The translations under genes and the position numbers were made by a program. This document shows positions 57,182 to 64,000 of a DNA stretch of 64,000 nucleotides, one piece after another. Source of the DNA: Amycolatopsis methanolica 239 (lineage in GTDB: Bacteria > Actinomycetota > Actinomycetes > Mycobacteriales > Pseudonocardiaceae). Under the pieces are notes generated by a model. The model did not search any database and was not told the DNA's origin. It worked only from the letters and a program-made list of their open reading frames with translations. Positions within the stretch are counted from its first letter, which is position 1. Every line of letters starts with the position of its first letter. Location of the stretch: positions 4,898,001 through 4,962,000 of the forward strand of contig NZ_CP009110.1 of the NCBI RefSeq assembly GCF_000739085.1, in the 5' to 3' direction.

Positions 57182-58423
57182 GTGACAAGACTAGTGCGGC
57201 GGCTCGGCACCGGGGACGCGGTCGTGATCGGCCTGGGGTCGATGATCGGGGCCGGGGTGTTCGCCGCCTTCGCGCCTGCCGCCCGGGCCGCGGGCGCGGG
57301 GCTGCTGATCGGCCTGGCGCTGGCCGCCATGGTCGCCTACTGCAACGCCACCTCCTCCGCCCGCCTCGCCGCGCGATACCCCGAATCCGGCGGCACCTAC
57401 GTCTACGGCCGGGAGCGGCTCGGCGAGTTCTGGGGTTACCTCGCCGGGTGGGGGTTCGTCGTCGGCAAGACCGCGAGCTGCGCGGCGATGGCGCTGACCG
57501 TCGCGTCCTACACCGCGCCCGGCGCGAGCCGCCTCGCGCAGTCGCTCGTCGCGGCGGCCGTCGTGCTCGCGCTGACCGCCCTCAACTACCGCGGCGTCCA
57601 GCGGTCGGTGACGCTCACCAAGGTCATCGTCACGACCACGCTCGTGGTCCTCGCCGGGTCGGTGGCCGGGATCGTGATCGCAGGCAGCCCGGATTCCGCC
57701 AACCTGACGCCGTTCCCCGGCTCGGGCGCGGACGGCATCCTGCAGTCGGCCGGGCTGTTGTTCTTCGCTTTCGCCGGGTACGCGCGGATCGCCACCCTCG
57801 GCGAGGAGGTGCGCGATCCGGAGCGCACCATCCCGCGAGCCATCCCGATCGCGCTGGGGATCACGCTCGCCGTGTACGCCGTCGTCGCTGTTTTCCTGCT
57901 GCTGCAACTGGGGCCGGACGGTCTGGCGTCCACTTCGGACCCGATCGCGACGGCGATCGCGAGCACGTCGTGGTCGGCGCTCACCCCGGTGGTCCGGGCC
58001 GGCGCCGCACTGGCCGCGCTGGGCTCGCTGCTCGCCCTGGTGCTCGGCGTGTCCCGGACGACGTTCGCCATGGCCCGGGACGGCCACCTGCCCGCTCCGC
58101 TGGCCGCCGTGCACCCGCGGTTCGCCGTGCCGCACCGCGCGGAGGTGGCGGTCGGGGTCGTGGTCGCCGCCCTGGTGCTGGTGACCGACCTGCGCGGCGC
58201 GATCGGGTTCTCCTCGTTCGCGGTGCTGACCTACTACGCGATCGCGAACGCGAGCGCGTGGACGCTCGGCGCCCGCCGCGTGGTGCCCGTGGTGGGGCTC
58301 GCCGGCTGCGTGGTGCTCGCGTTCAGCCTGCCGCTGTCGTCGGTGATCAGCGGTGTCGTCGTGCTCGCCGCCGGCGCGCTCGCCTACCTCGTCTTGTCCA
58401 GGCGGGACAACGCTTCCTCGTAA
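57182..58423 (+). CDS. APC-family amino acid permease
   Basis: 413 residues from GTG 57182 (VTRLVRRLGTGDAVVIGLGS); about 12 membrane helices. Helix 1 carries GSMIGAGVFAAFAPAARAAG, and LLFFAFAGYARIATLGEEVRDP is the conserved APC helix 6 region. Shorter than the permease at 33620-35059. Substrate unknown. Its last 40 nt overlap the convergent nitronate monooxygenase gene. Confidence 0.9.
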   Translation: MTRLVRRLGTGDAVVIGLGSMIGAGVFAAFAPAARAAGAGLLIGLALAAMVAYCNATSSARLAARYPESGGTYVYGRERLGEFWGYLAGWGFVVGKTASCAAMALTVASYTAPGASRLAQSLVAAAVVLALTALNYRGVQRSVTLTKVIVTTTLVVLAGSVAGIVIAGSPDSANLTPFPGSGADGILQSAGLLFFAFAGYARIATLGEEVRDPERTIPRAIPIALGITLAVYAVVAVFLLLQLGPDGLASTSDPIATAIASTSWSALTPVVRAGAALAALGSLLALVLGVSRTTFAMARDGHLPAPLAAVHPRFAVPHRAEVAVGVVVAALVLVTDLRGAIGFSSFAVLTYYAIANASAWTLGARRVVPVVGLAGCVVLAFSLPLSSVISGVVVLAAGALAYLVLSRRDNASS

Positions 58424-59490
58424 CCGCTGACCAGGTTGGCCACGATCTCGGCCACCGGCCGCACCCGGTCGATCCGGCCGATGATCTGCCCGGCGGGCAT
58501 CGACACCACCGTCGGGTCGTTCGCCGCGTGGATGCGGTTGTGCGCCTTGCTCACCAGCAGGTTCTGCAGCGGCATCGGCAGCGGTTCGGGCGCGTCCGCG
58601 GACGACCAGGCCTCCGTCCAGCGCGTCTTGAGCAGCCGCGCCGGTTTGCCGGTGTAGATGCGCGTCCGCACGGTGTCCGACGACGTCGCCCCCACCAGCG
58701 CGCTCTGCATCGCGGTCGACTCGGGCATCGTCTGCAGGTACTCCTCCGTCGCGAGCCAGATCGAGCCGGTCCACGCGCCGGACGCGCCCAGCGCCAGCGC
58801 CGCCGCGACCTGCCTGCCCGAACCGATCCCGCCCGCCGCGAGCACCGGCGCGCGGTCGCCCACCGCGTCGACGATCTCCGGCAGCAGCACCATCGAGGCG
58901 ATCTCGCCGGTGTGCCCGCCCGCCTCGTACCCCTGCGCCACCACGAAGTCCACGCCGTTGTCGACGTGCCGCACCGCGTGCCCGGCCTTGCCGGCGAGCG
59001 CCGCGACCGGCACGCCGTGCTCGTGCGCCTGGTTGATGACGTCGACCGGGGGTGAGCCGAGCGCGTTGGCGATCAGCTTGATCGGGTGCTTCAACGCGAC
59101 CTCGACGTGCGCGCGGGCCACCGAGTGCAGCCAGCCGAGCACGCCGGCGCGTTCCTCGGTGTCCTCTGGCAGCTCCGGCACCCCCAGCTCGCGCAAGGTC
59201 CGCTCGACGAACGCGCGGTGCTCCTCGGGGATGAGCTTTTCGAGGTCCAGCGCGGCGCCCTCCGCGGGCACCCTCGCGGGCATGACGATGTCCACCCCGT
59301 AGGGCTTGCCGTCGATGTTGGCATCCATCCAGTCCAGCACCCGGTCGAGTTCACCGGCGTCGTTGAACCGGACGCAGCCGAGCACGCCGAGGCCGCCTGC
59401 CTTGCTGATCGCGGCGGCCACGTGCTCTGACGGGGTGAACCCGATGATCGGGTACCGGATGCCGAACGTCTCGCACAGCGCGGTGCGCAT
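58384..59490 (-). CDS. Nitronate monooxygenase family protein
   Basis: 368 residues from ATG 59490, 11 nt after the acyl-CoA synthetase gene. A TIM-barrel FMN protein: TFGIRYPIIGFTPSEHVAAA, ISKAGGLGVLGCVRF, FVVAQGYEAGGHTGE (catalytic-His region) and PVLAAGGIGSGRQVAAALAL (FMN phosphate site). In actinobacteria such proteins often sit in fatty-acid or steroid clusters. Its true substrate cannot be assigned. Confidence 0.88.
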   Translation of the reverse strand: MRTALCETFGIRYPIIGFTPSEHVAAAISKAGGLGVLGCVRFNDAGELDRVLDWMDANIDGKPYGVDIVMPARVPAEGAALDLEKLIPEEHRAFVERTLRELGVPELPEDTEERAGVLGWLHSVARAHVEVALKHPIKLIANALGSPPVDVINQAHEHGVPVAALAGKAGHAVRHVDNGVDFVVAQGYEAGGHTGEIASMVLLPEIVDAVGDRAPVLAAGGIGSGRQVAAALALGASGAWTGSIWLATEEYLQTMPESTAMQSALVGATSSDTVRTRIYTGKPARLLKTRWTEAWSSADAPEPLPMPLQNLLVSKAHNRIHAANDPTVVSMPAGQIIGRIDRVRPVAEIVANLVSGYEEALSRLDKTR

Positions 59491-59501
59491 CAAGTGTCTC
59501 C

Positions 59502-61118
59502 TCAGGCCTTCTGGATCTCGATCGGTGAGTGCTCGGCGGCGTGCCGGGCGGCCCACGGGTAGTCCGGTTTGCCGGTCGGGAGCCGGCCGATCCGGTCGAC
59601 CAGCCACACGCTGCGCGGCACCTTGTAGCCCGCGACCTGCGTCCGGAGGTGCGCCTCGATCGCGCCGAGGTCGGGCGTGACACCGGGCCGCGCCTGCAGG
59701 ATCGCGCCGACCCGCTGACCGAGCCGCTCGTCCGGCACGCCGACGACGATCGCGTCGAAGACGTCCGGATGGGACTTCAGCGCGCTCTCGACCTCCTCCG
59801 GGAACACCTTCTCGCCGCCGGTGTTGACGCACTGCGAACCGCGGCCGAGGAGGGTGACGGTGCCGTCCTCCTCGTAGCGGGCCCAGTCGCCGGGCACCAC
59901 GTAGCGGTTGCCTTCGACCTCGACGAAGATCGTCTCGGACTTGGCCGGGTCCTTGTAGTAGCCCAGCGGCACGTGCCCGCGGCGCGCGATCCGGCCGATC
60001 GCGCCGGGCGCGCGCGGGACGAGGCGGTTGTCGTCGTCGATGAGGATGGCGTCCTTGCCGAAGTTCACGCGCGGGCCTGCCGAGTGGTCGGCGTCCTTGG
60101 CGACCATGCCGATGCCGGTGAAGCCGCTCTCCGACGAGCCGATCGCGTCGGTGAGCACCAGGTTCGGGAAGGTGCTCAGGTACTCCTGCTTGACCGGCTG
60201 GGAGAACAACGCGGCGTGGCTGGACACGGCGACGAGCGACGAGGCGTCGTATCCGCCCTCGCGGTAGGCGTCGAGCAGCGGGCGGGCCATCGCGTCGCCG
60301 ACGATCGTCAGGACGTGCACCTTGTGCTTCTCGATCTCGCGCCAGATCTCGTGCGGATCGAACTGCGGCACGAACACGACGGTGCCGCCGCCGAACATCG
60401 CGCCGAAGGCGGCCCACTGGGCGGCGCCGTGGATGAGCGGCGCGGCGGGCAGCCGGACCATCGCGCCCTGCTTGCCCTGCTCGGCCATCGTCCACTCGTC
60501 CGGGACGTACTCGCCGGTGACGAAGTCGATGCCGCCGCCGAGCGCCCGCCACACGTCTTCGTGGCGCCACATGACGCCCTTCGGATAGCCGGTGGTGCCG
60601 CCGGTGTAGACGATGTAGATGTCGTCCGGGCTGCGCTCACCGAAGTCGCGGTCCGGCGACTGCGCGGCGAGCGCCGGCCCGTACTCGGCGCCCCCGTAGC
60701 CGGAGAAGTCCGCGTCGCTGCCGTCCTCAACCACTAGTACGTGTTTCAGTTTCGGGGCCTTCGGGAGCACCGCGACGACCTTGTCCGCGTACTTGCGCTC
60801 GTGCACGAGCGCGACCAGGTCGGCGTTGTCGAAGAGGTACTCGAGCTCGGCTTCGACGTAGCGGTAGTTGACGTTGACCGCGATGGCGCGCAACTTGTAC
60901 GCGGCGAACATCGCCTCGATCGTCTCCACGGAGTTGCGGGAATAAACGCCAATGTGGGAGCCGGGACCGACCCCCTGCGCGGCGAGGTGGTGCGCCAGCC
61001 GGTTGGCCCTGTCCTCCAGCTGGGCGTAGGTGACGTGCCGCTGTCCGCAGATGACCGCGGGGCGATCCGGCACGGCGTCGACGGCGTGCTCGAGCAGATC
61101 CGCGATGTTGTATGCCAC
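59502..61118 (-). CDS. fadD19: Acyl-CoA synthetase, FadD19-like
   Basis: Activates the C26/C24 side chain of sterols or similar acids to CoA thioesters. 538 residues from GTG 61118 (VAYNIADLLEHAVDAVPDR), which matches FadD19 better than ATG 61136. Adenylation motifs: YTGGTTGYPKGVMWRHEDV, ITDAIGSSESGF-like LTDAIGSSESGFTG, GRGSQCVNTGGEKVFPEEVE and the catalytic Lys in PTGKPDYPWA. Divergent from an EchA19-type gene, as fadD19/echA19 are in M. tuberculosis, with a KstR-like site between. Symbol by similarity and synteny. Confidence 0.82.
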   Translation of the reverse strand: MAYNIADLLEHAVDAVPDRPAVICGQRHVTYAQLEDRANRLAHHLAAQGVGPGSHIGVYSRNSVETIEAMFAAYKLRAIAVNVNYRYVEAELEYLFDNADLVALVHERKYADKVVAVLPKAPKLKHVLVVEDGSDADFSGYGGAEYGPALAAQSPDRDFGERSPDDIYIVYTGGTTGYPKGVMWRHEDVWRALGGGIDFVTGEYVPDEWTMAEQGKQGAMVRLPAAPLIHGAAQWAAFGAMFGGGTVVFVPQFDPHEIWREIEKHKVHVLTIVGDAMARPLLDAYREGGYDASSLVAVSSHAALFSQPVKQEYLSTFPNLVLTDAIGSSESGFTGIGMVAKDADHSAGPRVNFGKDAILIDDDNRLVPRAPGAIGRIARRGHVPLGYYKDPAKSETIFVEVEGNRYVVPGDWARYEEDGTVTLLGRGSQCVNTGGEKVFPEEVESALKSHPDVFDAIVVGVPDERLGQRVGAILQARPGVTPDLGAIEAHLRTQVAGYKVPRSVWLVDRIGRLPTGKPDYPWAARHAAEHSPIEIQKA

Positions 61119-61128
61119 CCAGCCAAAG

Positions 61129-61142
61129 TAGAACATGTTATC
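61129..61142. promoter_or_regulatory. KstR-like operator
   Basis: TAGAACATGTTATC matches the KstR motif TNNAACNNGTTNNA at 13 of 14 positions, with the AACATGTT palindrome at its core. It lies between the starts of the FadD19-like and EchA19-like genes, overlapping the upstream ATG alternative of the former. KstR represses cholesterol catabolism genes in mycobacteria and rhodococci. No kstR gene is in the window. Confidence 0.6.
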
Positions 61143-61176
61143 GTTTTGGGCAATGGCGCCGGACGGAGAGGTAATC

Positions 61177-61965
61177 ATGACGCAGCCGCACGCCCTGGTT
61201 GAACAACGCGCGCACACGCTCGTGGTGACGATGAACCGGCCGGAGGTCCGCAACGCGATCAGCGGCGAGATGATGGCGATCCTGGTCGAGGCGTGGGACC
61301 GGGTGGACAACGATCCGGAGATCCGGTGCTGTGTGCTCACCGGCGCGGGCGGCGCGTTCTGCGCCGGCGCGGATCTGAAGTCGATGAACCACAACTCCCC
61401 CGCCGATTCGTACGAGAAGGGCACGTTCGCCCCGGGCCGCATCGAGGGCCTGCTGAAGGGACGGCGGCTGACGAAACCGCTGATCGCGGCCGTGGAGGGC
61501 CCGGCGATCGCGGGCGGCACGGAGATCCTGCAGGCCACCGACATCCGCGTGGCCGGGGAGAGCGCGCGGTTCGGCGTGTCCGAGGCGCGGTGGGGGCTGT
61601 TCCCGATGGGCGGCTCGGCGGTGCGGCTGCCGCGGCAGATCCCGTACACGCTGGCTGCGGAGATCCTGCTGACCGGGCGGCACCTGACCGCCGCCGAGGC
61701 CAAGGAGATCGGGCTGATCGGCAGCGTGGTGCCGGACGGGCGGGCGCTGGAGCGCGCGCTGGATCTGGCGGACATGATCGCCGCCAACGGGCCGCTCGCG
61801 GTGCAGGCGATCCTCCGCACGATCCGCGACACCGAGGGGATGCCCGAGGAGGAGGCCTTCAAGATCGAGGCGCAGTACGGGTTGAAGGTCTTCCAGTCCG
61901 CCGACGCGAAAGAGGGGCCGCGCGCGTTCACGGAGAAGCGGAAGCCGCGGTTCGAGGGCCGCTGA
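61177..61965 (+). CDS. echA19: Enoyl-CoA hydratase, EchA19-like
   Basis: Hydrates an enoyl-CoA in steroid side-chain beta-oxidation. 262 residues from ATG 61177 (GGAGAGG 5 nt upstream). Crotonase oxyanion-hole segments [16 protein letters not shown] and [20 protein letters not shown], and the late motif [15 protein letters not shown]. Long stretches ([34 protein letters not shown]) agree with M. tuberculosis EchA19 as I remember it. Divergent from the FadD19-like gene. Confidence 0.85.
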   Translation: MTQPHALVEQRAHTLVVTMNRPEVRNAISGEMMAILVEAWDRVDNDPEIRCCVLTGAGGAFCAGADLKSMNHNSPADSYEKGTFAPGRIEGLLKGRRLTKPLIAAVEGPAIAGGTEILQATDIRVAGESARFGVSEARWGLFPMGGSAVRLPRQIPYTLAAEILLTGRHLTAAEAKEIGLIGSVVPDGRALERALDLADMIAANGPLAVQAILRTIRDTEGMPEEEAFKIEAQYGLKVFQSADAKEGPRAFTEKRKPRFEGR

Positions 61966-61996
61966 GACTGTCGGTGGCCGCCGCTACCTTGGCGCG

Positions 61997-62480
61997 ATGG
62001 ACGGCGAATACAAGCACCTCCTGCCGGCGGACCAGTGCGCGTACTGCACGCCGCCGCCGGCGGGGGTGCTGCCGCGCGGCTGGCGCACCACGGGCGGGTC
62101 GGCGTACCACAACGACGACCGGTGCGAGTGGTTGCTCAAGGGGCAGGAGCACGTGCGCCGCAGGGGCGGCGAGACCGGTGACGTGGTGCCGGTCCGCTGG
62201 GCGGACCTGGGCCCGGAGAAGCTCCAGCCCTGCGGGCACTGCTGCACCGAACGGTGGCTGAGGGTGCGCGAAAACCCGAATCCGCCTGCGAAGCCCTGTC
62301 CAGGACGCCGGGCAGTGGGTGCCGGGAACGCTGACCTGGGAGAAGCACCCCCGCGCCGACGGTTCGTGGTGGGCGTCGGTGCGCTTCGCACGCTCCGGCG
62401 AGGTGGTGACGGAAGAACGCACCAGCGGGACCTGCGGCCACGCCCAGCCTGAGCGCCCGATCAACCCCGCGCTGGGGTAA
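61997..62480 (+). CDS. Small cysteine-rich protein, probably frameshifted
   Basis: ATG 61997 begins MDGEYKHLLPADQCAYCTPP; CAYC and CGHCC form likely zinc sites (about residues 14-17 and 81-85). The original frame continues to 62452 but loses protein character after about 62285. In another frame a clearly coding stretch (WVPGTLTWEKHPRADGSWWA, TSGTCGHAQPERPINPALG) runs to TAA 62478-62480 and has no ATG or GTG before 62319. The two halves most likely form one protein with a frameshift near 62290; two overlapping genes are the alternative. No family recognised. Confidence 0.6.
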
Positions 62481-62632
62481 GTCGGCGGGCTGCCACGCGC
62501 GCACCGAACCGCGCCCCGCGGGGCAATCCGCAGGACTCGGGCTGCCAACAGGGCGCGGGCGGCTAGCGGGGCGCGCACATTTCCGGAACACCGGGCCGCG
62601 CCCGGCCGCACGGAACCGCGGCCGCAGGAGGC

Positions 62633-64000
62633 TCAGATCTTCCGGTCCGTCCAATAAGGATCCCGCAGTTCGCGCTTGTACAGCTTACCGTTGGGATCCC
62701 TCGGCAGCTCCTCGGCGAAATCGACACTGCGCGGCCACTTGAACTTCGCCAGCCGGCCGTGCACCCACTCCAGCAGCTCCTCCGCCAGCTCGGGCCCCGG
62801 TGCGACTCCCGGCGCCGGCTGGACGACCGCCTTGATCTCCTCGCCCCAGTCCTCGTGCGGGATGCCGAACACCGCCACGTCCGCGACCTTCGGGTGCATC
62901 ACCAGCTCGTTCTCGATCTCGGCCGGGTAGATGTTTACCCCGCCCGAGATGATCATGTCGTTCTTGCGGTCATGCAGGAACAGGTAGCCGTCCTCGTCCA
63001 GGTAACCCACGTCGCCGAGGGTGAACAGGTTCCCGACCCGCGCCTTGCGCGTCTTCTCGGCGTCCTTGTGGTACTCGAACGTCGAGGTGCCCATCCGCAT
63101 GTAGACCGTGCCGGGCTGTCCCGGGGGCAGCTCGTTGCCGTCGTCGTCCAGGATCTTGATCACCGAGCCGGGCCACGGGAGCCCCACCGAACCGGGTTTG
63201 CGCAGCCACTCCTCGCCGGTGATCATCGTGCCGCCGCCCTCGCTCGCGGCGTAGTAGTCGGTCACGACCGGGCCCCACCACTCCAGCATCCGCCGCTTCA
63301 CCTCGGGCGGGCACGGCGCCGCGCCGTGGATCATGTTCCGCAGCGACGACAGGTCGTAGCGCGACCGCACCTCCTTCGGCAGCGCCAGCAGGCGCCGGAA
63401 CTGCGTGGGGACCATGTGGCTGTGCGTAACCCGGTACCGCTCGATCAGCCGCAGCATCTCCTCCGGGTCCCACCGGTCCATCAGCACGACCGTGTGCCCC
63501 AGCTGGATCGAGATCGACGCGAAGTTCAGCACCGCCGTGTGGTAGAGCGGCGAACCGCACAGGTGGACGTGGTCGTCGAACGGCTTCAGCCCGAAGATCC
63601 CGAAGAACCACGTGGACGCGGCGGGCACGCTGTCCGGGTCGGCCCCGCTCAGCGGCCGCCGCACGCCCTTGGGCCGTCCCGTAGTGCCGGAGGTGTAGAG
63701 CATCGGCGACCCCGCCGTCCGCACCTCCGGGCGCCCGCTCCCCCCGGCGCCCAGTTCGGCCACGTCGCGGAACCCGTCGATGCGGCCGACCGCGAACCGG
63801 CCGGAGGCGGGCACCCCGGCCTCGTCCGCCGCGGCGATCGCCACGTCGGCGAACCGCTCGTGCGCGAGGAACGCCTTCGCCCCCGAATCGGACAGGATGT
63901 AGGCCACCTCCGGTCCGACCAGGTGCCAGTTGACCATCACCACGTACAGCCCGGTCTGCAGCGCGGCGAAGTACGCGGCCAGCAGCTCGTCGCTGTTGGG
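62633..64000 (-). CDS. Acyl-CoA synthetase, 5' part outside the window
   Basis: At least 455 residues; the frame is open to the right edge (NSDELLAAYFAALQTG). Adenylate-forming motifs: LYTSGTTGRPKGVRRPL, ATP-site VTDYYAASEGGG, TLGDVGYLDEDGYLFLHDR (the D and R of the A8 hinge), IISGGVNIYPAEIENEL and the catalytic Lys in PRDPNGKLYKRE. It resembles FadD4/FadD17-type enzymes of steroid or fatty acid catabolism; the substrate is unknown. Confidence 0.9.
   Translation of the reverse strand, partial: PNSDELLAAYFAALQTGLYVVMVNWHLVGPEVAYILSDSGAKAFLAHERFADVAIAAADEAGVPASGRFAVGRIDGFRDVAELGAGGSGRPEVRTAGSPMLYTSGTTGRPKGVRRPLSGADPDSVPAASTWFFGIFGLKPFDDHVHLCGSPLYHTAVLNFASISIQLGHTVVLMDRWDPEEMLRLIERYRVTHSHMVPTQFRRLLALPKEVRSRYDLSSLRNMIHGAAPCPPEVKRRMLEWWGPVVTDYYAASEGGGTMITGEEWLRKPGSVGLPWPGSVIKILDDDGNELPPGQPGTVYMRMGTSTFEYHKDAEKTRKARVGNLFTLGDVGYLDEDGYLFLHDRKNDMIISGGVNIYPAEIENELVMHPKVADVAVFGIPHEDWGEEIKAVVQPAPGVAPGPELAEELLEWVHGRLAKFKWPRSVDFAEELPRDPNGKLYKRELRDPYWTDRKI

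Overview
The window is a very GC-rich chromosomal segment of an actinomycete, with frequent GTG starts, GTGA/TGATG stop-start overlaps and dense co-directional gene blocks. The run dxs - tRNA/rRNA methyltransferase - APC permease - two TrkA proteins - DUF3159 - OB-fold protein - DUF3710 - dut - DUF3093 - DUF4193 - cei - suhB - ppgK - sigA - ... - DUF3039 - sigB follows the order known from mycobacteria (dxs1 to sigB). Spacing, accessory genes and a FadD19/EchA19 pair suggest a member of the Pseudonocardiaceae (Amycolatopsis-like); the genus is inference.

Layout. 1-5.8 kb: end of a DUF1576-like membrane protein, a frameshifted alpha/beta hydrolase, an N-truncated LLM-type oxidoreductase, a MarR repressor with three palindromic sites, an aldo/keto reductase and an OmpR-type two-component system. 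5.8-10.9 kb: a zone of damaged genes, with two ECF sigma/anti-sigma loci fused in frame, two frameshifted secreted-repeat lipoproteins, a DUF4142/NmrA chimera and a broken formylglycine-generating-enzyme-like gene. 11-18.5 kb: dxs, a LysR regulator divergent from a three-gene succinate dehydrogenase/fumarate reductase operon, then 0.8 kb of low-complexity DNA. 18.5-33.3 kb: the conserved core block ending in the principal sigma factor; an IS481-type remnant splits the 3' end of the second trkA. 33.3-51 kb: transport, nitrogen and nucleotide-salvage genes (APC permease, glutamine synthetase-like, PepSY protein, helicase, PsuG/PsuK, two M20 peptidases, methyltransferase/Dtd). 51-57 kb: sigB behind a sigma-H/R type promoter, class I fumarase, lipoprotein, and a DGPF protein with an ECF42-type sigma gene that carries a frameshift. 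57-64 kb: APC permease, nitronate monooxygenase, and a FadD19/EchA19 divergent pair with a KstR-like operator, pointing to steroid side-chain catabolism, then a second acyl-CoA synthetase cut by the window edge.

Three kinds of non-coding structure stand out. Junctions between convergent genes repeatedly hold repeats, including two arrays of a 21-bp unit with core CGCGAGTYC (29.96 kb and 45.45 kb). A 60-bp imperfect palindrome lies between sigA and an APC permease. Putative operators and promoters are visible at marR, the tautomerase gene, sigA, sigB and fadD19/echA19. Single-base frameshifts occur at several sites, often at short G or C runs, so sequencing error must be excluded before the damaged genes are read as biology.
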